From positions 1-52,348 of the IMG/VR virus record IMGVR_UViG_3300021197_001620: a stretch of 52,348 nucleotides of DNA; one strand, given 5' to 3'. Position 1 is the stretch's first letter. Each line of letters begins with the position of its first letter. The notes beneath the pieces are model-generated. The model saw only the letters and a program-made list of their open reading frames with translations, had not been told where the DNA came from and did not search any database. This DNA is from a virus. Positions 37,495-43,243 of this stretch are shown here, piece by piece. Made by a program: the position numbers and the translations under genes.

Positions 37495-38601
37495 TTAACC
37501 TTCTTCGTTCTCGCCTTCGAGGCCAAAGTTCTTACCTTCAACCTCAAACTTTTTGATAATTTCTTCGTCCATGATGTCAAGCACCACAGCTCTGAATTCA
37601 TCGTCTTTCAGCTTTTCTGTCCATTGCGAACGTTGGAATTTAAACTCTTTGCCATCGCGGCTATAAATTTTATTCCATGCTGCACTTTTAAAGCGTTCAG
37701 AGCCTGATGCTCTTAGTGCTTCTAGCCAAGACTCTTCATCTTGAATGCCAACATCTTTGCCCCACAGGATCTTAAAGCCACATGTGCGACCTTCCGAACC
37801 AAATCGGGACTTCTCAACTTTAACTTTGACTTCGGAACCAATGCGAAGACCTGTTCCATCTGTGACAAACGATGCCTTTGCTTTACGCTTTGTGAGCCAA
37901 ATGCGAAGAGAACAAAAGTATTCAATTGCTTTTCCGCCGGGAGCGACAAGTGGTGTCGTCATAGCTTCTGCGACATTTGAAGTAATGTTCGTCTTAAGTT
38001 GATTAATAAGCAATAGAGTGCATTGCTGATTGGCCAATGGTATTGTAAGCTTTGGGAAAGCTTTTGCGAAGATGCGGGGCTTCACAGCCATTGACGATTG
38101 AGGATTGAAGTCACCTTCAAGGTCTTTCTCTGAAGATGTCGCTGCGATGGAATCCCAGATAAACAAAAACTGCGTTTCTGGATATTGAGTCATGAGATCC
38201 TCAATTGTCTCCAAGGTCTTTTCAACTGAGACTGCTTGAATGTACAAGAAGTCATTATTGATGTCTATCCCTGAGTTCTCAAGAAAGTTTGGATCAATTG
38301 CCGACTCTGCATCGAAGTAAACAACGCAATGTCCTTTCTCTTGTGCCTTCGCAGCTATTTGACAAGCCATATAAGACTTACCAGCCGAAGATAGACCAGC
38401 AAGTTCGGTAATTTTTCCAACGGGGATGCCCGCCATCTTACCTCGACAAGTGATAGAATCCAACCAGCGTGAGCCAGTTGGAATCCACTCTTTAACTTCG
38501 GTAGGATTATCTTCATTTAAATCATGAGCGATGTCCAAGCCAACTTTTTTGTTGACGAACTTCTTCATGGCGTTGATGTCGATCTTTCCTGCTTTAGTCA
38601 T
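37495..38601 (-). CDS. RecA/UvsX-like recombinase (368 aa)
   Basis: Walker A is GLSSAGKS (69-76), Walker B is FLFIWDSIA and the L2-type strand reads TLLLINQLKTNITSN. WIPTGSRWLDSI opens the ATPase core, VVAP-like LVAPGGKAIEYFCSLRIWL is the RecA core end. It should coat single-stranded DNA and drive strand exchange in recombination-dependent replication. The C-terminus is acidic (GLEGENEEG). GGAGGAGTAG precedes the ATG, which follows directly on the lipoprotein stop. A terminator follows the gene. Confidence 0.93.
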   Translation of the reverse strand: MTKAGKIDINAMKKFVNKKVGLDIAHDLNEDNPTEVKEWIPTGSRWLDSITCRGKMAGIPVGKITELAGLSSAGKSYMACQIAAKAQEKGHCVVYFDAESAIDPNFLENSGIDINNDFLYIQAVSVEKTLETIEDLMTQYPETQFLFIWDSIAATSSEKDLEGDFNPQSSMAVKPRIFAKAFPKLTIPLANQQCTLLLINQLKTNITSNVAEAMTTPLVAPGGKAIEYFCSLRIWLTKRKAKASFVTDGTGLRIGSEVKVKVEKSRFGSEGRTCGFKILWGKDVGIQDEESWLEALRASGSERFKSAAWNKIYSRDGKEFKFQRSQWTEKLKDDEFRAVVLDIMDEEIIKKFEVEGKNFGLEGENEEG

Positions 38602-38781
38602 CTACTCCTCCTCGGAAGTCGCTGTATCTTCAGCTTCCTCTTCGGTTCCAGTATCTTCAACTTCTTCTGAAGCTGTATCTTCTGTGGTTTCTTCAACCAC
38701 TTCTTCTGAAGGTTCAGTCAAAGCTGAATCTTCTTCTTTCTCTCCGCAAGCGAAGAATAGTGTCATTAATAATGTAGTCAT
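38602..38781 (-). CDS. Small acidic lipoprotein (59 aa)
   Basis: This very short gene begins MTTLLMTLFFACGEKEED at 38781 after ACAGGAGTAGTT. LFFAC is a lipobox: signal peptidase II would cut before Cys12. The mature part is a run of Glu, Thr, Ser, Asp and Val (SEEVVEETTEDTASEEVED) with no fold. A membrane-anchored acidic tail could act in superinfection exclusion or as an outer-membrane spanin-like lipoprotein, but there is no direct evidence. It lies between ClpP-like and recombinase genes with one-base to two-base gaps. Confidence 0.7.
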   Translation of the reverse strand: MTTLLMTLFFACGEKEEDSALTEPSEEVVEETTEDTASEEVEDTGTEEEAEDTATSEEE

Positions 38782-38783
38782 AA

Positions 38784-39389
38784 CTACTCCTGTAAGTTTA
38801 TATCTAGTTTTATGTTGATTTCAAGTTTTGGCATGCCGATGTGGTCAGCAAGTCCAAGACGCATTGCTTCATCGCAATCAACAAACAAATCTGCACGTCC
38901 TTTCTTGTTCAGCTTCTTTTCAAACCATGCTTCGCTCTTCTTCGAATTATCTGCGAGGATCTCGTAGATTCTGTCGTTTAAGCGTTGAGTTTCTTCGGCT
39001 GAAGCTTGGATCTCGGAGTTTTTACCCCAAGAACCACTGCTAACATCATGGATCATCAGAGTTGCATCTTCTGTGATGTAGCGATAGCCTTTTGTGCCAC
39101 AAGAGAAGAGGATGACTCCGCAACTCATGGCTTTTCCTTCAACAATTGTCGCAATAGGCAATTCAGAATTTCTAATCGAAGCAAGCATGCTCATTAGAGA
39201 GTAGACTTGACCTCCATAAGAGTCGATTATAACCGGTATAACTGATTGACCTGTATTATGTGCCTGTGCAACTTTGTTAGCAAAATCTTTTGCCGAGTTT
39301 TCATCGAATTTGTTGACACGAATAATCACAGGATTATTTCGCAATTCGACGTTTTTGATATTACTATCAACTTTTGTTTTCCACAACAT
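38784..39389 (-). CDS. ClpP-like serine protease, complete triad (201 aa)
   Basis: The ClpP fold has Ser89 in EGKAMSCGVILFS, His114 in ATLMIHDVSSG and Asp167 in GRADLFVDCDEA, all correctly placed. YGGQ in IDSYGGQVYSLMSML is the ClpP substrate-binding region. It lacks the acidic extension seen in the other ClpP-like protein (10116). Roles could include prohead maturation, or partnering host ClpX/ClpA or replacing host ClpP; no phage Clp ATPase is seen here. AGAGGAGGAACT precedes the ATG. Confidence 0.88.
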   Translation of the reverse strand: MLWKTKVDSNIKNVELRNNPVIIRVNKFDENSAKDFANKVAQAHNTGQSVIPVIIDSYGGQVYSLMSMLASIRNSELPIATIVEGKAMSCGVILFSCGTKGYRYITEDATLMIHDVSSGSWGKNSEIQASAEETQRLNDRIYEILADNSKKSEAWFEKKLNKKGRADLFVDCDEAMRLGLADHIGMPKLEINIKLDINLQE

Positions 39390-39404
39390 AGTTCCTCCTC
39401 TAAA

Positions 39405-39442
39405 TAAAAAAGGGCCGTTTTTTTAAACATGGGATAACGGCC
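39405..39442 (-). terminator. Rho-independent terminator after the SSB gene
   Basis: GGCCGTT pairs with AACGGCC around a 16-base loop, followed by CTTTTTT on the minus strand, 31 bases after the SSB stop. Confidence 0.85.
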
Positions 39443-39472
39443 AAACCCTAACAACACAGGAGGTTCTACGAC

Positions 39473-40246
39473 TTATTCGTCATTCATGAACGCTGCGAAA
39501 GCTTGATCTACACTTGCACCTGTTTGAGGCTTGCCTCGTTGAGTCTCTGAAGAAGAGGCTTCTGCCGAAGAGTCGGAGGACAGGTAACCATCCAGCAGAG
39601 CCTGAACATCTTCTGTAGACTTCTTTTCGAACAAGTTGTCAATCACTGGGACAGAGTCAACAAGATCCTGACAGTCAGCAATCGCATCGTCACAGAGGAC
39701 AGAAGGACGACGTCGTGGCTGCAAGGCTGTCTTAGGGAATGCTCCAGGTCCAGTTGCAAGAGTGTAAGTCAACTTGATGTCTGTTCCTGTTTGAACATCC
39801 GTGATATCTCCATAGTCAGGATCTAACACATAGCCCAGTAATGTTTCGTAAGCAGTCTTACCATAAGCCCAGATTTTTACACCTTGAGACTCATTGCCGC
39901 GAACTAACACAGGTGAGTAGTATCGCTTTCGAGCGAACAATTTTTTTGCTTCGTTTTTGAGGTTTTGATCGTCAGTTTCAGTTCCTTCTCGCCAAAGCTT
40001 TGATGCGAAGTCACAGATGGGGCATTCGCCACCATCATTTCGCTTGTTGCAGTAAATTCCAGGATTCTTCCCTACATTGTAGTGAAAATGGAACTCACGG
40101 AACGGGTCGCCATCTGCGGTTGGCAAAATTCGGATGTTCTGGTCACCAGCTTGTGGTTTCCACATCGTAGAATTTCTTCCCGTGTTCTTCTTTCCGTTTT
40201 TTGATTGGTCGAGCTTCGCTCGCATTGCATCTAAATTAATAGCCAT
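39473..40246 (-). CDS. Single-stranded DNA-binding protein, T4 gp32-like (257 aa)
   Basis: TMWKPQAGDQNIRILPTADG and KNPGIYCNKRNDGGECPICD are typical of gp32-like proteins: His55, Cys66, Cys75 and Cys78 may bind zinc. ARKRYYSPVLVRGN and GVKIWAYGKTAYETLLGYV complete the OB core. The C-terminus is Ser/Glu-rich and ends acidic (AFAAFMNDE), the usual protein-docking tail. It coats single-stranded DNA in replication and recombination. It is a one-gene unit with promoter 40348 and terminator 39405; TAGGAGTATATT precedes the ATG. Confidence 0.9.
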   Translation of the reverse strand: MAINLDAMRAKLDQSKNGKKNTGRNSTMWKPQAGDQNIRILPTADGDPFREFHFHYNVGKNPGIYCNKRNDGGECPICDFASKLWREGTETDDQNLKNEAKKLFARKRYYSPVLVRGNESQGVKIWAYGKTAYETLLGYVLDPDYGDITDVQTGTDIKLTYTLATGPGAFPKTALQPRRRPSVLCDDAIADCQDLVDSVPVIDNLFEKKSTEDVQALLDGYLSSDSSAEASSSETQRGKPQTGASVDQAFAAFMNDE

Positions 40247-40347
40247 AATATACTCCTAAAGTTGGTTATTTTTTTGTGTGTTATCACTAAGGTAGGCAGG
40301 CTATTTTTTCATCCCGCCCCCGATGTAATTCGTTTTTGTTATACTGT

Positions 40348-40376
40348 ATTATAACATATTCAAAATGGTTTGTCAA
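40348..40376 (-). promoter_or_regulatory. Sigma-70-type promoter of the SSB gene
   Basis: TACTTGACA, 17 bases ending in TGT, then TATAAT. The leader to the SSB start is about 95 bases, longer than for the other promoters. Confidence 0.85.
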
Positions 40377-40464
40377 GTAAATTTGTAAAGTTTTTTAAAT
40401 AAAGTTTAAATCTCAAAAAAGTGTCGAAAAAAAATTTTACCGATTTTGCGTTTTGAGAATTTAA

Positions 40465-40549
40465 TGCTCGAGTAGGGATTTGAACCCTACAATTCTAACG
40501 TTATAGAGTGCCTGCCCACGTTAGTTATCTGCAACCGTACAGCCGAGCA
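40465..40549 (-). tRNA. tRNA-like element with abnormal anticodon arm
   Basis: The minus strand has a seven-base-pair acceptor (TGCTCGG/TCGAGCA, last pair G-U), a CTG/CAG D-type stem with GG in its loop, and a perfect T arm (GTAGGG/CCCTAC around TTCAAAT) with a canonical GGTTCAAATCC. The would-be anticodon stem (CTAACG/CGTTAG) encloses 18 bases, not seven, and I cannot place an anticodon. It may be a degenerate tRNA, one with an insertion, or a tRNA mimic. It lies between a terminator and the SSB promoter. Confidence 0.55.
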
Positions 40550-40580
40550 AAAAAGTGCGACCTTTTGGGAGGTAGTCGCA
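40548..40580 (-). terminator. Rho-independent terminator
   Basis: GCGA/TCGC and CCT/AGG form an interrupted stem followed by ACTTTTTT on the minus strand. It closes the gene at 40596 and abuts the tRNA-like element. Confidence 0.65.
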
Positions 40581-40595
40581 AACCTTAACGGAGTA

Positions 40596-40859
40596 TTAGA
40601 ACAGTTCTACAGCTACACTCTTAGTTGAAGTGTTTATGCTTCCAATTACAGTGTTGTTGTTGAACGTGCGATATTGTTGACGATCGATATCCCATACAGT
40701 TTCATAACCAGGCTGTAAATTGCGTTCCCGTAAGTTCAAAGGGAATGTTCCGCTTGGTGCTTCGGATGGACGAACAAAATTAATGTTTCGTTGGTCCCCG
40801 CGCTTGGTTACAAACGTTGCGTTGTGTACAGTCATTGATTGTTGATTAGTGTTACTCAT
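40596..40859 (-). CDS. Small beta-rich protein, DUF2693-like (87 aa)
   Basis: TTAAGGAGGTTTT precedes the ATG at 40859. NATFVTKRGDQRNINFVRPS, ERNLQPGYETVWDIDRQQY and RTFNNNTVIGSI follow the order of DUF2693-type small phage proteins (strand, basic turn, W-D strand, V-x-G-x-I strand); this is a match by eye. It has its own promoter (40899) and terminator. Function unknown. Confidence 0.65.
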   Translation of the reverse strand: MSNTNQQSMTVHNATFVTKRGDQRNINFVRPSEAPSGTFPLNLRERNLQPGYETVWDIDRQQYRTFNNNTVIGSINTSTKSVAVELF

Positions 40860-40898
40860 AAAACCTCCTTAAATGTTTTGAGTTATTGTATTGATTAT

Positions 40899-40927
40899 AA
40901 TATAACATAGTTTTGATACCTTGTCAA
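40899..40927 (-). promoter_or_regulatory. Sigma-70-type promoter
   Basis: AAATACTTGACA, 17 bases ending in TGT, then TATATT, 40 bases upstream of the start at 40859. Confidence 0.85.
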
Positions 40928-40946
40928 GTATTTTTTTAAAGTTTTT

Positions 40947-41024
40947 TCAATAATCTCCGAAATGCTTTAGCCAGAGCCAAGTAAATGCAGTGATTGAGAT
41001 TACTATTCCTAAAATTGAAATCAT
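40947..41024 (-). CDS. Tiny membrane peptide (25 aa)
   Basis: An ATG at 41024 follows AAGAGGAATAACACA and encodes MISILGIVISITAFTWLWL followed by KHFGDY. Residues 2-19 make one membrane helix with a short charged end. It is the only gene between promoters 41053 and 40899. It may modulate a host membrane complex or act as a toxin-like or pinholin-like peptide; none of this can be shown from sequence. Confidence 0.6.
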   Translation of the reverse strand: MISILGIVISITAFTWLWLKHFGDY

Positions 41025-41052
41025 TGTGTTATTCCTCTTTCGTTATGTTAAT

Positions 41053-41081
41053 AATATAACATGTTTTGAGAAGCTTGTCAA
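41053..41081 (-). promoter_or_regulatory. Sigma-70-type promoter of the 25-aa peptide
   Basis: GACTTGACA, 17 bases ending in TGT, then TATATT. It overlaps the stop of the gene at 41078 and lies 29 bases before the peptide start. Confidence 0.85.
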
Positions 41082-41572
41082 GTCAAATCACAAACTTTTT
41101 TTAAGAAAATTGATTCTTCTCGAATTTGTTCGAGTCTTTGGAGATAAAAGTCGTTTTCAACATGACCTTCCATCTTCCCTAGTTGCAACCACTTCATTTG
41201 CTCTGCGGTGTAGTGAGCCAGTTCGTTTTCTGTGTCGAAAAGATATTCTGAATAATCCATACCTTCTTTGATTGCCTTTTCGTATTGTGGCCACAGTTCG
41301 ATTGCTGTCTTATATGTTTGGCGGTAATGTCTTGCGTCTTCTAAAAGATTTTCTTCTGATAGTTGGACATAAACTCTTGGTGATCCAAACTTTTCTTTTG
41401 TCTGCAACACTGTTATTTGTGATAGTGGCATGTATTCACCGGTAAACGGATTTGTTCTCGGACCAACAAGGGCATAGCCGATCCAATCTGCTATCAAGCT
41501 TATCTGCTTGAAATAGTCTTTGTGTTCTTCGTTCTCGTTTCCCCAAAACGAATAGTAGATCTGTTCAGTCAC
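41078..41572 (-). CDS. Unknown protein (164 aa)
   Basis: Translation starts at a GTG (41572) after GGAGGATGA. The product begins MTEQIYYSFWGNENEEHKDY; a middle part (SQITVLQTKEKFGSPRVYVQ) is beta-rich, and the second half is helical and acidic with many Tyr and Trp residues. No motif is recognised. It is coupled to the 56-aa gene upstream by an eight-base overlap. Confidence 0.65.
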   Translation of the reverse strand: MTEQIYYSFWGNENEEHKDYFKQISLIADWIGYALVGPRTNPFTGEYMPLSQITVLQTKEKFGSPRVYVQLSEENLLEDARHYRQTYKTAIELWPQYEKAIKEGMDYSEYLFDTENELAHYTAEQMKWLQLGKMEGHVENDFYLQRLEQIREESIFLKKVCDLT

Positions 41573-41735
41573 TCATCCTCCATTGATCTTTGAGATAGAT
41601 AATCTCATTTAATTTTTTTTTTACTTTTTCTCCGGTAACAAAAGTAATTGTTACTTCGGAGTTTCTTATTCTGATTATTTGACCTGTCAACTTTCTTTCG
41701 TTGCACCAAATCAAATCCATTAACTTAATCTTCAT
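41565..41735 (-). CDS. Small SH3/KOW-like protein, divergent (56 aa)
   Basis: A short gene from 41735 beginning MKIKLMDLIWCNERKLTGQI and continuing IRIRNSEVTITFVTGEKVKK. Strand-turn-strand pattern and size resemble the GDLV family (K-L-M-D-L-I in place of K-x-G-D-L-V), with a basic middle. It starts inside the last codons of the upstream gene and ends inside the next one. The ribosome binding site (GAGG, 12 bases upstream) is weak. Confidence 0.6.
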   Translation of the reverse strand: MKIKLMDLIWCNERKLTGQIIRIRNSEVTITFVTGEKVKKKLNEIIYLKDQWRMSD

Positions 41736-41916
41736 TGTTCTTCGTTGCCTCTAAGTAATCTTTAAGAGTCACGATGTATTGTGCTACCTCAAAAAGCTTT
41801 GAGCATGCATAGTTTTGCTCTTTTTCAGTTCCTTCTCCAGATGCTAGCACATCAATGATCTTTCTTTCGATCTCAATCATTTTCTTGAGTTCCTTTTTCA
41901 CTTCGCTTCTTTTCAT
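41725..41916 (-). CDS. Small helical protein (63 aa)
   Basis: TTGGAGGTTTATATAA precedes the ATG at 41916. MKRSEVKKELKKMIEIERKI is a basic helix; a turn (ASGEGTEKEQ) and a second helix (CSKLFEVAQYIVTLKDYLEA) suggest a helical hairpin. It lies within the small-gene run after the tubulin-like gene and overlaps its neighbours. Unknown. Confidence 0.62.
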   Translation of the reverse strand: MKRSEVKKELKKMIEIERKIIDVLASGEGTEKEQNYACSKLFEVAQYIVTLKDYLEATKNNED

Positions 41917-42196
41917 TTATATAAACCTCCAATTCATCGGCAAGGACCTTACTGCAAGCCCATGGCGTTCCTCTAATAATTAGGATGGAAACACCGTGGA
42001 CCTCATCTATTTTTTCGATTTTGTCGATGTTGTAGCTACTGATCAGTTTGTCCAGTCTCTTGGATGATGTGGGTGTAGTGCTTTGTGATGTAGAAATTCG
42101 GATCAGAGGATCTCCAGATGGCGAAGGACGACTCTCGTTCCTTAGCGATGTTCTCTCGAACAATCTGTTGACAAGTTGGTAAAATTGTTTCATCAT
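41873..42196 (-). CDS. Overlapping gene inside and beyond the tubulin-like gene (107 aa)
   Basis: The first 54 codons lie out of frame inside the tubulin-like gene; the rest continues past its stop. GAGGAGG lies nine bases before the ATG at 42196, and a full promoter stands at 42224-42252, giving a leader of about 20 bases, so the overlap looks purposeful. The N-terminal half (SPSGDPLIRISTSQSTTPTS) is low-complexity; the C-terminal half (VHGVSILIIRGTPWACSKVL, DELEVYINEKKRSEKG) looks like a real fold. No in-frame later start exists. It may be a partner of the tubulin-like protein. Confidence 0.55.
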   Translation of the reverse strand: MMKQFYQLVNRLFERTSLRNESRPSPSGDPLIRISTSQSTTPTSSKRLDKLISSYNIDKIEKIDEVHGVSILIIRGTPWACSKVLADELEVYINEKKRSEKGTQEND

Positions 42197-42860
42197 TGTC
42201 TAAGTCCTCCTCTTCTATATTCATATAATAACATGTTTCTGTTATGTTGTCAAGTGGAAAAAGCAACTTTTCTTTTGCGTCTTGCAACTTTGCAACGCCA
42301 ATTGTTGAGATTCTCGAAATTTCTTTTGGGTTGTGCAGATTTCCAAAATCTGATTTTACATTTTTGCAATAATTTAGATTTTGAAGCGTCGAGTAGATGA
42401 AGTAATTTACTTTCTCATAGTAATTTGCGATTGGACCTGCACCGTTCATGCTCAACAGTGTCTTGTTATCAAAGACTGTCAGCTCTTTTATCTTTCCAGA
42501 CCTTGCATATTCCTGCAGGACGTGAAAGTGTACTCGGTGTCTCATCTTTTCCTCTCTCGAAGAAAACTCGAGATCAGGAACAATGTAGATGACGCTCATT
42601 TGATGGTCAGGAAATGCCTCTAGGACTCTTAGAGAGGCTCCAGCTACCTTACCAGACCCACAAAGAAACAAAATGCCTTCAGTGTGAGATTTGAGGCCCC
42701 TAGAGGTAACCTTGATTGGATGCTCATCATACTCTTCAACAGATTGCTTTGCATCAATACCTTCGTTTTCGTCAAAAATTATTACTTTATAGTTCTTGCT
42801 GTGTGGCTTGAATAATTTGACGATGTTTTTTCCTGCTTCTCCTAGTCCTACTAGAATCAT
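42036..42860 (-). CDS. Divergent tubulin/FtsZ-like GTPase (274 aa)
   Basis: The chain can be laid over FtsZ: ILVGLGEAGKNIVKLF for the first nucleotide loop (GxGxxGxN), ILFLCGSGKVAGAS (residues 63-76) for the GGGTGTG signature loop, SVIYIVPDLEFSSREEKMR for the strand-P-x-x-E segment and KIKELTVFDNKTLL for the following I-x-N-x-x-LL. The signature loop is degenerate, so GTP use is uncertain. Phage tubulins (PhuZ, TubZ) position DNA or capsids. Length is a little short of PhuZ (about 315). AGGAGATTAAA precedes the ATG. An unrelated Rossmann protein remains possible. Confidence 0.55.
   Translation of the reverse strand: MILVGLGEAGKNIVKLFKPHSKNYKVIIFDENEGIDAKQSVEEYDEHPIKVTSRGLKSHTEGILFLCGSGKVAGASLRVLEAFPDHQMSVIYIVPDLEFSSREEKMRHRVHFHVLQEYARSGKIKELTVFDNKTLLSMNGAGPIANYYEKVNYFIYSTLQNLNYCKNVKSDFGNLHNPKEISRISTIGVAKLQDAKEKLLFPLDNITETCYYMNIEEEDLDNDETILPTCQQIVRENIAKERESSFAIWRSSDPNFYITKHYTHIIQETGQTDQ
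42224..42252 (-). promoter_or_regulatory. Internal sigma-70-type promoter
   Basis: CCACTTGACA, 17 bases ending in TGT, then TATTAT, wholly inside the tubulin-like coding sequence. Predicted transcripts start near 42217 and would express the overlapping gene 42196 to 41873 and those after it. Confidence 0.75.
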
Positions 42861-42861
42861 T

Positions 42862-43068
42862 TTAATCTCCTATTTTTGTTGCGTATAATAACGGAATGGT
42901 GACATTTTTTTCTGAGGTGAACACGAAAACTCTCATGGAGGGTAGACTTATATTATTAGGATAAGGGAACACCTCTAAAACGATTGCGAGGTCTCCATTT
43001 TTGTATCCAAACAGCGATCTCTCATCCCATGGACTCTTTGCAATTGTTATTAGATCACCCTTCTTCAC
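42862..43068 (-). CDS. GDLI-type SH3-like small protein (68 aa)
   Basis: The start at 43068 (MKKGDLITIAKSPWDERS) lies in the end of its paralogue upstream. It has the K-G-D-L-I opening, then YKNGDLAIVLEVFPY (a second G-D-L) and RVFVFTSEKNVTIPL. Together with 43055-43243 it forms a tandem pair of family members. It lies directly before the tubulin-like gene. Function unknown. Confidence 0.72.
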   Translation of the reverse strand: MKKGDLITIAKSPWDERSLFGYKNGDLAIVLEVFPYPNNISLPSMRVFVFTSEKNVTIPLLYATKIGD

Positions 43069-43243
43069 TTATCTTCCTCACTTCGCTCGGCCAAAAGGGG
43101 ACTTCTGCACCGTCGCTCATCATGACCCAGTAAATGACATAGGTAATTCCAACTTTCTCAATCTTCACGACCAAACCAACGTCTCCATTGTCGTATCCTG
43201 ATGTTTGTGGTCCAACTAGAGTCACCAAGTCGCCTGCTACCAT
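43055..43243 (-). CDS. GDLV-type SH3-like small protein (62 aa)
   Basis: Starts at 43243 (MVAGDLVTLVGPQTSGY) within the last codons of the family A polymerase gene. It repeats the pair of motifs of its neighbour: A-G-D-L-V, then DNGDVGLVVKIEKVGI and YWVMMSDGAEVPF. The double G-D-L/V suggests a closed small barrel. Translation is probably coupled to the polymerase gene. Function unknown. Confidence 0.72.
   Translation of the reverse strand: MVAGDLVTLVGPQTSGYDNGDVGLVVKIEKVGITYVIYWVMMSDGAEVPFWPSEVRKISEEG

Noticed and set aside
38531-38818. 95-codon plus-strand Ser/Val-rich frame
   Set aside because: It is the complement of the acidic lipoprotein and recombinase start; the Ser/Val richness is the shadow of Glu/Thr codons.
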